A stretch of DNA of 64,000 bases from an uncultured Flavobacteriales bacterium (GTDB lineage Bacteria > Bacteroidota > Bacteroidia > Flavobacteriales_D > Crocinitomicaceae): the NCBI GenBank assembly GCA_905480145.1, contig CAJQPA010000018.1, positions 40,159 through 104,158 on the forward strand, read 5' to 3'. Positions 8,332 through 16,725 of the stretch are shown here, one piece after another; within the stretch, counting starts at the first letter, position 1, and each line of letters starts with the position of its first letter. The notes under the pieces were generated by a model. That model searched no databases. It was not told the DNA's origin and was given only the letters and a program-made list of their open reading frames with translations. The position numbers and the translations under genes were made by a program.

Positions 8332-10014
8332 TTAATTTCCTTTCAAATTAATAAGCTCTACTCTCATGCTTGGTGAGGCTACTTTTTTAGTCAATGCCAT
8401 GTCAATGTATTGATCAACCTTTTTCTGATTACCTTTCATTTTGTAATACCTTGCAAGCATCTCATAGGTGACATAAGACTCACTATTCAATTGAATAAAG
8501 TCTGACACTTCAGTTTCTGTCAAATTAATCTTTTCGCCAAAAATAAGATACCTAGATATTCGATTCTTGACCTTCTTGAATTTTTTAAACCCTTTGTATT
8601 TGGAGGTATAAATAAATGGATCTGCCTGGATAGTATCCATTACGCTAAAGTTATTTCTTTGAAAAACGTCGTTTAAATCGTATGCGATGAATTTTCCAAG
8701 TTGAAAATCACTAGTAGAAACATAGAAGAGCAATTCTTCAGGCTTCATAAGTGTGCTATGATGCGCAATTAACTGATTTACTGCCCTTGGGTTCCCCATT
8801 CCCAAAGTATCGTCATTACTAGCGTTCTGATTTCTTAGAATAGATACAACAATATCTTTCGTAATAGTATCATTTGCTGCCAATAATTCAACAACTCGAT
8901 CAAATCGATATTTTGAATCACTTCCTTTAATGTTATCAAGATTCACTTTATCATTTTTAAAAGCGTCGGATTGATAATGATTTGAGCAAACCAATTCATT
9001 TTTTCCTTTTGGATCATACACATCCATTTTCGAAGGTGATTTTTCAATCAATATTGAACGCCCATCGATTTTACTAGAAATCATAATTGTTTCAGAAACA
9101 AATGTCTCTCTCTTTTCTGCTATAGCTATTGCTTCTTTTATGGATGATGAATACTGAAGAATCTCTCTTGCTAAAAGTGAAATTGGTGTTTTAGACCCTG
9201 TGGGTAAATCAGACTTTGAAGCATTTATGGTTACCCCTAATCCTTTTTCATTCATTCCAGAAACAACCCCTGTAAATCCAGCCCAAGAATAAGATACAAA
9301 CCCATACCCTTTATCTGGCTTCATGAATAACAGAAGTTTATCTTCTGCAAATTCATCACCAAGATAAAAATCAAAATTACGCCCTACCAATAAATTACCA
9401 TCGGACGTTCTATCTCCTTTTAACGCAAAAGAAGTGCATCCAACTATACTGTAATCATTTAAAGCATGACCTATATCATGGGCTGCATGATAGTTCAAAT
9501 GGCGAATATATTTCGGGCCGATATAATTAAATTCATCTCCAAAACTTTTCGATATACCATAGATTTCTTGTTGATTTTCCAACGGAATATGCCGATGCAA
9601 ATCCTTGTTGTAGTATCCTATAAATATTTTTAAAAACTCTTGAAAAAACTCATTTGGAACAAAATCATTGATTTGGCCAACAAATATTTCTTCTTGTCTT
9701 TGACACAATTCTTTCGCTAACTTACCATATACTAAACCTCGCTCATAAGCACTGCCCTCAATGTACATTTCCCAAACGCCAAATTCATTTTTCCTTAACC
9801 AGTTTGGACCTAATGTATAATGGTTTTTTGACACTTCTACTCTCTCACCCACTTCAATTTCTGACACTTCTGGTGGAGACAATTGTAAATAAACAAAAAG
9901 TATATATAGAAATAAAGACATGAAAAACAGCAATACCAATTCAAAACCAAACCAAAATAGTTTAAGAGCTGACATTGAGAAGCGCAGTAATTTATTCAAA
10001 ATATGAAAGGTCAT
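8332..10014 (-). CDS. C45-family (acyl-CoA:6-APA acyltransferase-like) Ntn-hydrolase, membrane anchored
   Basis: A 560-residue protein with one hydrophobic segment at about residues 18-44, then a domain of the peptidase C45/acyl-CoA:6-aminopenicillanate acyltransferase family. The expected nucleophile is Cys193 in the motif GCTSFAL, followed by LLVGRNFDF, which is typical of the family; such proteins normally self-cleave before the cysteine. The hydrophobic N-terminus suggests that it is tethered to the membrane. Proteins of this family recur in flexirubin-type clusters, where an amide- or ester-forming or cleaving step is suspected but not settled. It leads a three-gene minus-strand operon (C45, adenylating enzyme, secreted protein). 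Confidence 0.8.
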   Translation of the reverse strand: MTFHILNKLLRFSMSALKLFWFGFELVLLFFMSLFLYILFVYLQLSPPEVSEIEVGERVEVSKNHYTLGPNWLRKNEFGVWEMYIEGSAYERGLVYGKLAKELCQRQEEIFVGQINDFVPNEFFQEFLKIFIGYYNKDLHRHIPLENQQEIYGISKSFGDEFNYIGPKYIRHLNYHAAHDIGHALNDYSIVGCTSFALKGDRTSDGNLLVGRNFDFYLGDEFAEDKLLLFMKPDKGYGFVSYSWAGFTGVVSGMNEKGLGVTINASKSDLPTGSKTPISLLAREILQYSSSIKEAIAIAEKRETFVSETIMISSKIDGRSILIEKSPSKMDVYDPKGKNELVCSNHYQSDAFKNDKVNLDNIKGSDSKYRFDRVVELLAANDTITKDIVVSILRNQNASNDDTLGMGNPRAVNQLIAHHSTLMKPEELLFYVSTSDFQLGKFIAYDLNDVFQRNNFSVMDTIQADPFIYTSKYKGFKKFKKVKNRISRYLIFGEKINLTETEVSDFIQLNSESYVTYEMLARYYKMKGNQKKVDQYIDMALTKKVASPSMRVELINLKGN

Positions 10015-10043
10015 TAATATAAGATATAAAGATAATTATACTT

Positions 10044-10051
10044 TACATTTG
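10044..10051 (+). promoter_or_regulatory. -7 promoter element for the phosphopantetheinyl transferase gene
   Basis: TACATTTG matches the Bacteroidota -7 consensus TAnnTTTG. Only six bases separate it from the ATG at 10058, so transcription probably starts at or just before the start codon and the mRNA would be leaderless. No clear -33 TTG was seen. Confidence 0.5.
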
Positions 10052-10057
10052 CAATGC

Positions 10058-10609
10058 ATGAAATATTTAAAAATAATTAAATCGCAATCTGGAACTATTT
10101 GGCTATTGGACAGTGATGAAAATTTATTTGATAAATCTCAATTCAAAACGAAAAAAGAATTTGAAAAACATATTATCTCTAGAATGATTGAAGATTCCAT
10201 TGGTGAATATGACTTGTCGCATCTCGAAAATGGTTCACCTTTTCTAGTTGGATTCGAAGAGCCAAATATTTCAATCAGTCATTCTGCGAATCTCTTTGCA
10301 ATATATATATCTAAGGAGAAAAATGTTGGAGTTGATGTTGAATTAATGACGAAACAATTAACCCCTGGACGGCATTACTTTTTAAACCATCAAGAAATGA
10401 AAACCAATTGGAACAATGAAAACTTGTATGCCATATGGTGCGCTAAAGAAGCCTATTACAAATCAATTAAAGGAAATGTAAAGGCGATCAATGAAGAATT
10501 AACAATATTGAAAATTGGTGAGCAAGAGATTCGAGGTCAATTCAACAATGAAATTGTTCTGTTTTCAATTGAACGAATGAAAGGGATTATTTTGGTGTAT
10601 ACTAAATGA
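10058..10609 (+). CDS. 4'-phosphopantetheinyl transferase superfamily protein
   Basis: The protein has the two signature motifs of Sfp-type phosphopantetheinyl transferases: VGVDVE (Mg/CoA-binding) and WCAKEAYYK, about 45 residues later. At 183 residues it is slightly shorter than Sfp but normal for Bacteroidota members. It would transfer the phosphopantetheine arm of CoA to acyl carrier proteins. Its position beside the pigment-type operon suggests that it primes the carrier proteins of that pathway, although it could also serve fatty acid synthesis. I use the ATG at 10058 rather than the TTG at 10049, because the TTG overlaps the -7 promoter element. It converges with relA/spoT three bases away. 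Confidence 0.85.
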   Translation: MKYLKIIKSQSGTIWLLDSDENLFDKSQFKTKKEFEKHIISRMIEDSIGEYDLSHLENGSPFLVGFEEPNISISHSANLFAIYISKEKNVGVDVELMTKQLTPGRHYFLNHQEMKTNWNNENLYAIWCAKEAYYKSIKGNVKAINEELTILKIGEQEIRGQFNNEIVLFSIERMKGIILVYTK

Positions 10610-10617
10610 AATTTAGT
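10601..10617. terminator. Hairpin spanning two convergent stop codons
   Basis: ACTAAAT-GAA-ATTTAGT is a perfect 7-bp stem with a 3-base loop, covering the TGA of the phosphopantetheinyl transferase gene and the stop of relA/spoT. No T-run follows, so its use as a bidirectional terminator is inferred. Confidence 0.4.
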
Positions 10618-12823
10618 CCTCTAAATTTCGAACAACTCTTTGAACCCCTTCTACTTCTTCAAATTTGCGCATCAGCTCATCCAAATGCTCGGTATCAAAT
10701 ACAAGAACAGTCATTTTTCCAATAAAAATACCGTCGTTTGTTTCAAAAGAAATTGAGCGCATGTTCACATTATGCTCGTTCGTAATGATATTTGTCAATT
10801 TATTGACAATTCCCAAACTATCAATACCATGAACCGTTATTGAGGCCAAACTTTCTTTTAAATCAGTATTTTTCCAAGTTGCCTTAATGCAGCGATACGC
10901 CATTTTTGAGAGTTGATTCTCCGCATTAGAGCAGTTGTATCTATGAATTTTAATTCCATCGTTTATTGTAACAAATCCATAGATATTATCTCCAGGAATT
11001 GGACTACAACAAGTAGCCAAAGTGTAATCAATATTTTTAAAATCGTCTCCGATTAATATGGTATCTTTCTTTGTATTGAGCTTTGAAAAAACTTCTTCCT
11101 CTGCTTTCTTTGGTCTTTTTACAACTCGTTTTTCAATTTGAAGAACACCATTTTTATTGTCAATTTCACGTAATTTACGGAGGTCAATTTTTCCTTTCGC
11201 AATTCTAAAATACAATTCAGTAGCATTGGGCATTTTATAAAATCTCTCCAAAACACTAATATTTTCAGAGGTATACCTGATATTGTGCTGCTTAAATTTC
11301 CGATCTAAAATTTCCTTTCCATCTAACGCAATGATTTTTCTAGCTTCATTCAAAGAAGACTTTATCTTTTGTTTCGCTCTCGCTGAGACAACAAACTTTA
11401 ACCACTCTTCATTGGGCTTCTGCTTAGAAGAGGTAATTATTTCCACTTGATTCCCACTTTCGAGCTGATAACTCAATGGAACCAGGCGATTATTAACTTT
11501 TGCCCCAATACAGGAGTCCCCAATATCCGTGTGAATATCGTAGGCGAAATCTAAAATTGTAGAACCTGTAGGCAACACACGTAAATCACCTTTCGGTGTA
11601 AAAATATAAATCTCGTCTGTGAAAAGATTTAATTTAAATTCGTTAATGAAATCCATTGCATCTGTCTCTGGGTTCTCCATTAAATCTCGAATTTCAGATA
11701 CCCATCTATCAAACTTACTTTCTCCGCCTTTGGATTCTTTGTATCGGTAATGTGCTGCTAATCCTTTCTCTGCAATTTCATCCATTCTTTTGGAACGGAT
11801 CTGAACCTCGACCCATTTACCGGTCTTTGACATCACTGTTGTATGCAACGACTCGTAACCGTTTGCCCTTGGTGTAGAAATCCAATCTCTTAAACGATCA
11901 GGACTTGGCTGGTAAAAATCAGTGACCATTGAGTAAATCCTCCAACAATCTGGTTTCTCTAGCTCTATAGGTGTATCAATAATAATACGAATAGCGAAAA
12001 TATCATAGACTTCTTCAAAAGGAATTTCTTTTGCTACCATTTTTCTATAAATAGAAGAAATCGCCTTTGTGCGCACTTTTACTTCAAATATATAGCCTTC
12101 ATGCAACAAAGCATCTTTAATTGGCTGGGTAAACTTTCGAATAAAACGATTTCTTGCATCTTTTGTAGATTTCAGTTTCGATTCAATTTCTTTATACACT
12201 TGAGGTTCTCTATAAAGAAAAGCAAGGTCTTCTAGGTCCGTCTTAACCGAATACATCCCCAAACGATGGGCTAAAGGGGCATATAAAAACTTTGTTTCAG
12301 AAGCAATTTTTAACTGCTTATCTGGTCGCATACTAGCGAGCGTTCTCATATTATGCAAACGATCAGCTAATTTGATTAAAACAACACGAATATCATCAGA
12401 GATCGTCAGCACCATCTTCCTGAAATTCTCGGCTTGAATTGAAATTGACTCGTCAAAAACTTCTGGGATTTTTGTTAACCCGTCAATTATTAAGCGAACC
12501 TCAGCTCCAAAAAGATCTTCAATATCCTCGAGGGTAATGTGCGTATCCTCAACAGTATCATGCAATAATGCACAAACAATAGCTGTAGTGCCTAACCCCA
12601 TTTCATCCGCACAAATTCTAGCCACTGCAATTGGATGATAAATGTATGGTTCACCTGATTTTCGTCGCATAGATTTGTGCGCGTCAACGGCAACATCAAA
12701 TGCTTTTCGAATAATTCGAGTATCTTCTTTTGTTTTATTTTTTTTAGCGCGCAGTAAACCTCGAAATGCATTGAGAATTTCAATCCTTTCTTGCTCCAAA
12801 TCAATGTTTAATTCCTCGCTCAT
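10613..12823 (-). CDS. Bifunctional (p)ppGpp synthetase/hydrolase, RelA/SpoT family
   Basis: A 736-residue long RSH protein. Domains in order: HD hydrolase (about 40-200) with the intact LLHDTVEDT metal motif, RelA/SpoT synthetase (about 250-365) with GYESLHTTV and VEVQIRS, TGS (about 405-465) starting at FTPKGD, a helical region with a conserved CCSPIPGD cysteine motif, and a C-terminal ACT domain (about 655-736). Both catalytic domains look intact, so it should both make and break the stringent-response alarmone. Its ATG directly abuts the fahA stop (TAA-ATG), placing it last in a ychF-fahA-rsh operon. Confidence 0.95.
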   Translation of the reverse strand: MSEELNIDLEQERIEILNAFRGLLRAKKNKTKEDTRIIRKAFDVAVDAHKSMRRKSGEPYIYHPIAVARICADEMGLGTTAIVCALLHDTVEDTHITLEDIEDLFGAEVRLIIDGLTKIPEVFDESISIQAENFRKMVLTISDDIRVVLIKLADRLHNMRTLASMRPDKQLKIASETKFLYAPLAHRLGMYSVKTDLEDLAFLYREPQVYKEIESKLKSTKDARNRFIRKFTQPIKDALLHEGYIFEVKVRTKAISSIYRKMVAKEIPFEEVYDIFAIRIIIDTPIELEKPDCWRIYSMVTDFYQPSPDRLRDWISTPRANGYESLHTTVMSKTGKWVEVQIRSKRMDEIAEKGLAAHYRYKESKGGESKFDRWVSEIRDLMENPETDAMDFINEFKLNLFTDEIYIFTPKGDLRVLPTGSTILDFAYDIHTDIGDSCIGAKVNNRLVPLSYQLESGNQVEIITSSKQKPNEEWLKFVVSARAKQKIKSSLNEARKIIALDGKEILDRKFKQHNIRYTSENISVLERFYKMPNATELYFRIAKGKIDLRKLREIDNKNGVLQIEKRVVKRPKKAEEEVFSKLNTKKDTILIGDDFKNIDYTLATCCSPIPGDNIYGFVTINDGIKIHRYNCSNAENQLSKMAYRCIKATWKNTDLKESLASITVHGIDSLGIVNKLTNIITNEHNVNMRSISFETNDGIFIGKMTVLVFDTEHLDELMRKFEEVEGVQRVVRNLED

Positions 12824-14101
12824 TTATTTCGCTGGTAATACTTTTGTAGCTACTTCTCCAAATCCAATTCTTACTCCGTCTTTTTCTGAGAACCCTCTCA
12901 TTATAACAGTATCGCCGTCATTGATGAATTTACGTTCTGTACCATCACTCATTTTAAATGGCTTTGTGCCTTTCCAAGAAATTTCTAACATGGAACCGTA
13001 CATTCCCTCTTCTGGTCCAGAAATTGTTCCTGAACCCATTGCATCACCACAACTGATATTGCAACCATTCACTGTATGATGCGCCAATTGTTGGTTCATA
13101 TTCCAGTACATGTATTTATAATTTGATTGACCTACAATATTTTCATCTCCATTCTCGGGTTGAATGATCACATCCAATTTAATGTCGATATGCTTATCAT
13201 CTTTATATTCAAGGTATGGTAAAATTTTTGGATCATCTTGTTTAGGTCCAGGGATTCTGAATGGTTCTAAGGCATCAATAGTAACAATCCATGGAGAAAT
13301 ACAAGAAGCAAAACTTTTCCCTAAGAAAGGGCCTAATGGAACGTATTCCCAACCTTGAATATCTCTTGCACTCCAATCATTGAACAAAGCCATTCCGAAG
13401 ATAAAATCATCCGCCTCATCAGTTGATATTACGTCTCCTAATGGTTTACCCTGATAAGTAAAGAAAACTGTTTCCAATTCGAAATCCAACAAATTAGATT
13501 GACCAAACACAGGTACATCTGCTGAAGGTGGTTTTTTTTGTCCTTTTGGGCGATAAATATCTTGTCCTGAAACAATGATAGAAGAAGCTCTACCATGATA
13601 CCCAACAGGTATATGCTTCCAATTTGGCAAAAGAGCATTATCTGGATCTCTAAATAAACAGCCTACATTAAAAGCATGCTGCTCACTAGAATAGAAATCT
13701 GTATAATCTCTGGAATATATCGGCATCTCCATTGACACTTGTGCCATTGGAATCAAAATTTGACTTACATGGTGCTCATTCTTTTGTAAATCATCATGTT
13801 CAGTACTGAATAATTTTGAAATGCGATCTCTTAGTTGACGTGTACCTGTCTTTCCTTTCATCATCATTTGATTCAACGTTTTTGTGTCAAAATCTTCTAA
13901 TGTAAAAGGGGTATTATCGAGATAACCTAAAACAAACAATGTTTTTAAATCGATGGCGAAATCACCAATTCTTGATGCCACTCTTGGAGAATCTCCATTC
14001 AATTGAATAATACCAAAAGGTAAATTTTGAATTGGAAAATCTGAATTTTCTGGAACTTCTACCCATGAAGTTAAAGCTGGATTATTTGCTGCTATATTCA
14101 T
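12824..14101 (-). CDS. fahA: Fumarylacetoacetase
   Basis: A 425-residue protein matching two-domain fumarylacetoacetate hydrolase: an N-terminal SH3-like domain and a C-terminal catalytic domain with DWSARDIQGWEYVPLGPFLG and the GSGTISGPE segment. It would cleave 4-fumarylacetoacetate to fumarate and acetoacetate, the last step of tyrosine degradation through homogentisate. No other gene of that pathway is in the window. It is the middle gene of a minus-strand operon, 25 bases after ychF and directly abutting relA/spoT. Confidence 0.95.
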   Translation of the reverse strand: MNIAANNPALTSWVEVPENSDFPIQNLPFGIIQLNGDSPRVASRIGDFAIDLKTLFVLGYLDNTPFTLEDFDTKTLNQMMMKGKTGTRQLRDRISKLFSTEHDDLQKNEHHVSQILIPMAQVSMEMPIYSRDYTDFYSSEQHAFNVGCLFRDPDNALLPNWKHIPVGYHGRASSIIVSGQDIYRPKGQKKPPSADVPVFGQSNLLDFELETVFFTYQGKPLGDVISTDEADDFIFGMALFNDWSARDIQGWEYVPLGPFLGKSFASCISPWIVTIDALEPFRIPGPKQDDPKILPYLEYKDDKHIDIKLDVIIQPENGDENIVGQSNYKYMYWNMNQQLAHHTVNGCNISCGDAMGSGTISGPEEGMYGSMLEISWKGTKPFKMSDGTERKFINDGDTVIMRGFSEKDGVRIGFGEVATKVLPAK

Positions 14102-14126
14102 ATATCTATTTGCTTAAAATTCTTAA

Positions 14127-15224
14127 TTACACGTTAAATCTGAAATGCATTACATCACCATCTTCAACGATATACTCTTTACCTTCAACTTTAAATTTAC
14201 CGGCATCCTTGACTGCGGTCTCAGAACCAAACTCAACAAAATCATTATATTTCATTACTTCGGCACGGATGAAACCTTTCTCGAAATCTGTATGTATCAC
14301 CCCAGCTGCCTGTGGTGCCGTCATTCCTTTTGAAATAGTCCAAGCTCGAACTTCTTTTACTCCTGCTGTGAAGTAGGTATCTAAATTCAGTAAAGTGTAT
14401 GCAGAGCGAATTAATCTATTGACGCCAGGCTCAGTTAAGCCAAGCTCTTCTTGAAACATTTGACGTTCTTCATATGTCTCAAGTTCCATAATATCTGATT
14501 CTATGGCCGCTCCAATGATCAAAACTTCAGCATTCTCATTTTTTACCGCTTCTCGAACAGCATCAACATGAGCGTTACCATCTTTAACAGAAGATTCATC
14601 TACATTGCACAGATACATTACAGGCTTACTAGTAATCAATTGCATCTTTTGAACAATAACGAGTTCTTTCTCATCAAAATCGATTGAACGAATAGAATCA
14701 CCAGCTTCTAATGTTTCCTTTATTCTTAATGCGATCTCATATTCTTTGACTAAATCCTTATCACCCGATTTTACAGCTCGTGCTGAAGAATTAATTCTTT
14801 TATCAATGCTTTCTAAATCTTTTAATTGTAATTCAATATCTATAACCTCCTTGTCTCTAACAGGGTCTACCGATCCATCAACATGGATAATATTATCATC
14901 TTCAAAACATCTTAAAACATGAATAATTGCATCCGTCTCACGAATATTGGCTAAGAATTGATTTCCTAACCCCTCTCCTTTTGAAGCACCTTTCACAAGA
15001 CCCGCAATATCAACGATTTCCATTGTTGTGGGAATCACCTTTTCTGGATTGACCAACTCTTCCAATTTCTCTAGTCTTTCGTCTGGAACAGAAATAGTTC
15101 CTACATTAGGTTCTATTGTACAAAAAGGATAATTCGCAGATTGCGCTTTCGCATTCGATAAACAGTTAAACAATGTTGACTTACCTACATTCGGAAGCCC
15201 AACGATTCCACATTTTAATGCCAT
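14127..15224 (-). CDS. ychF: Redox-regulated ATPase YchF (Obg/OLA1 family)
   Basis: A 365-residue P-loop protein with GLPNVGKSTLFN (G1), the DIAGLVKGASKGEGLGN switch region, and NVDE where true GTPases have NKxD. That change gives YchF/OLA1 proteins a preference for ATP. A C-terminal TGS domain (about 280-365) ends the protein. YchF binds ribosomes and is linked to stress responses. It leads the ychF-fahA-rsh operon and has an upstream promoter region that is nearly duplicated before the response regulator at 55610. Confidence 0.95.
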   Translation of the reverse strand: MALKCGIVGLPNVGKSTLFNCLSNAKAQSANYPFCTIEPNVGTISVPDERLEKLEELVNPEKVIPTTMEIVDIAGLVKGASKGEGLGNQFLANIRETDAIIHVLRCFEDDNIIHVDGSVDPVRDKEVIDIELQLKDLESIDKRINSSARAVKSGDKDLVKEYEIALRIKETLEAGDSIRSIDFDEKELVIVQKMQLITSKPVMYLCNVDESSVKDGNAHVDAVREAVKNENAEVLIIGAAIESDIMELETYEERQMFQEELGLTEPGVNRLIRSAYTLLNLDTYFTAGVKEVRAWTISKGMTAPQAAGVIHTDFEKGFIRAEVMKYNDFVEFGSETAVKDAGKFKVEGKEYIVEDGDVMHFRFNV

Positions 15225-15240
15225 TAATTCTTTTTTCTTA

Positions 15241-15273
15241 CAAAGATAAGAAAAAGCATAGCTTTTGAAAGGT
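15241..15273 (-). promoter_or_regulatory. ychF promoter with 31-base element shared with the regulator gene at 55610
   Basis: Read on the minus strand, TATCTTTG (15248-15241) matches the -7 consensus TAnnTTTG, 17 bases before the ychF start. Upstream of it lies an inverted repeat AAAAGC-TAT-GCTTTT preceded by CCTTTC. Bases 15242-15272 match 56803-56833 at 27 of 31 positions by eye. Confidence 0.6.
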
Positions 15274-15350
15274 CAAAACAACAGAGCAAACATCCTAGAC
15301 GAATACCTTTGCCAATAAATAATTACCTTTATAATTCAAAATCAAGAAAA

Positions 15351-16715
15351 ATGCGAATAATATTAATCTCCCTTTCCCTTCTTATTTCCACATTTACATT
15401 CTCACAAGAAGACTCTATTTTTTTACGAAAAATATATAATGAAGCTTTAACTAAGGGCAATGCTTACGAAGATTTAAGAAGTTTATGCAAGGATATTGGC
15501 GCACGAGTTACAGGCTCTGCTGAAGCTGAAATGGCTGTGCAATGGGGTAAGCGAAAAATGGAGTCCTATGGTTTTGACAAAGTTTACTTGCAAGAAATTC
15601 AAGTACCCCATTGGGAAAGAGGAACGACCGAAGCTGGTTGGATTCGTTTAACAAATGGTGAATTAATAAAAGTTAATTTACTCGCTCTAGGTGGCTCTAT
15701 AGGAACATCAGGTCTTATGAAAGGAGAAGTTATTGGATTTAACACTTTGGAAGAATTAAAAAACGCGAATAAAAAAGAAATCGAAGGGAAAATTGTCTTC
15801 ATTAACCAGCACATGGATGAGCAACAAATTGTAACTTTTCGTGCTTATGGCGGATGTTATGCTATTCGAGGTTATGGAGCGATTGAAGCTGGCCATCTCG
15901 GAGCCAAGGCCGTTATTATTCGTTCTTTGGGTCTTCCCATTGACGAACACCCTCACACGGGGTCAATGTCATACGCAGATTCCGTTTCAAAAATCCCGGC
16001 TGCAGCATTGTCAACTTTAGACGCTGATAAATTAGCCAACGTTTTAAAAAATGAAAGTGCTGAGTTTATTTTAGAAATGGATTGTAGAGATTATCCAGAT
16101 GTTACTTCTTACAATGTCATTGGAGAAATGACTGGGTCAGAAAAGCCAAATAATATAATAACTTTTGGAGGACATTTGGATTCTTGGGATACCGGAGAAG
16201 GTGCTCATGATGATGGTGCAGGTATTGCGCATACTCTTGAAGCAATGAGAATACTGAAAGAACTTGATTACAAACCTAAAAACACTTTGCGTTTAGTCTT
16301 TTTTATGAATGAGGAAAATGGAAATCGAGGTGGTAAAGGTTATGCAGAATGGGCAAAAGGGCAGAAACACGAAAATCATATTTTAGCTTTAGAAAGTGAC
16401 CGGGGTGGATTCTCTCCTAGAGGGTTCCATATTGATGGCACTGAAGAACAACTTAAGATACTTCGATCATACTCAGAGATCTTTAGACCATATGAATTAC
16501 ATGTATTTGACAAAGGATTTGGCGGCGTTGATATATCTCCACTTAAAGAACAATTTGAAGGAATTCCATTAGTTGGTTTTGTACCTGATTCTCAGCGCTA
16601 TTTTGATTTTCATCATGCTCCTAGCGATGTATTTGAAAATGTAAACAAACGAGAATTGGAATTGGGTTGCGCAGCGATAGCTTCTGTACTTTATTTATTT
16701 GATCTTGCTCTTTAA
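15351..16715 (+). CDS. Secreted M28-family zinc aminopeptidase
   Basis: A 454-residue exported peptidase. The ATG at 15351 gives a clean signal peptide (MRIILISLSLLISTFTFSQ); the upstream TTG at 15309 would bury it and overlaps a promoter-like TACCTTTG. A PA-like insert precedes the catalytic domain. The M28 metal ligands are visible: GGHLDSWD (His), GAHDDGAG (bridging Asp), MNEENG (catalytic and metal Glu), an acidic LALESDRGG and a final His in DFHHAPSD. It would remove N-terminal residues from peptides in the periplasm or outside the cell. There is no T9SS C-terminal domain, so it probably stays periplasmic. Confidence 0.9.
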   Translation: MRIILISLSLLISTFTFSQEDSIFLRKIYNEALTKGNAYEDLRSLCKDIGARVTGSAEAEMAVQWGKRKMESYGFDKVYLQEIQVPHWERGTTEAGWIRLTNGELIKVNLLALGGSIGTSGLMKGEVIGFNTLEELKNANKKEIEGKIVFINQHMDEQQIVTFRAYGGCYAIRGYGAIEAGHLGAKAVIIRSLGLPIDEHPHTGSMSYADSVSKIPAAALSTLDADKLANVLKNESAEFILEMDCRDYPDVTSYNVIGEMTGSEKPNNIITFGGHLDSWDTGEGAHDDGAGIAHTLEAMRILKELDYKPKNTLRLVFFMNEENGNRGGKGYAEWAKGQKHENHILALESDRGGFSPRGFHIDGTEEQLKILRSYSEIFRPYELHVFDKGFGGVDISPLKEQFEGIPLVGFVPDSQRYFDFHHAPSDVFENVNKRELELGCAAIASVLYLFDLAL

Positions 16716-16721
16716 GAAGAG
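16708..16721. other. Small hairpin over the M28 peptidase stop codon
   Basis: CTCTT-TAAG-AAGAG, a 5-bp stem with a 4-base loop, contains the TAA of the peptidase and lies five bases from the end of the convergent peroxidase gene. It is short and could occur by chance. Confidence 0.25.
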
Positions 16722-16725
16722 TTGA

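Noticed and set aside
12642..13079. 145-codon plus-strand frame across the fahA/relA-spoT junction
   Set aside because: It lies antisense to two well-supported genes, has no recognisable motif and spans their junction; a shadow of biased codon use.
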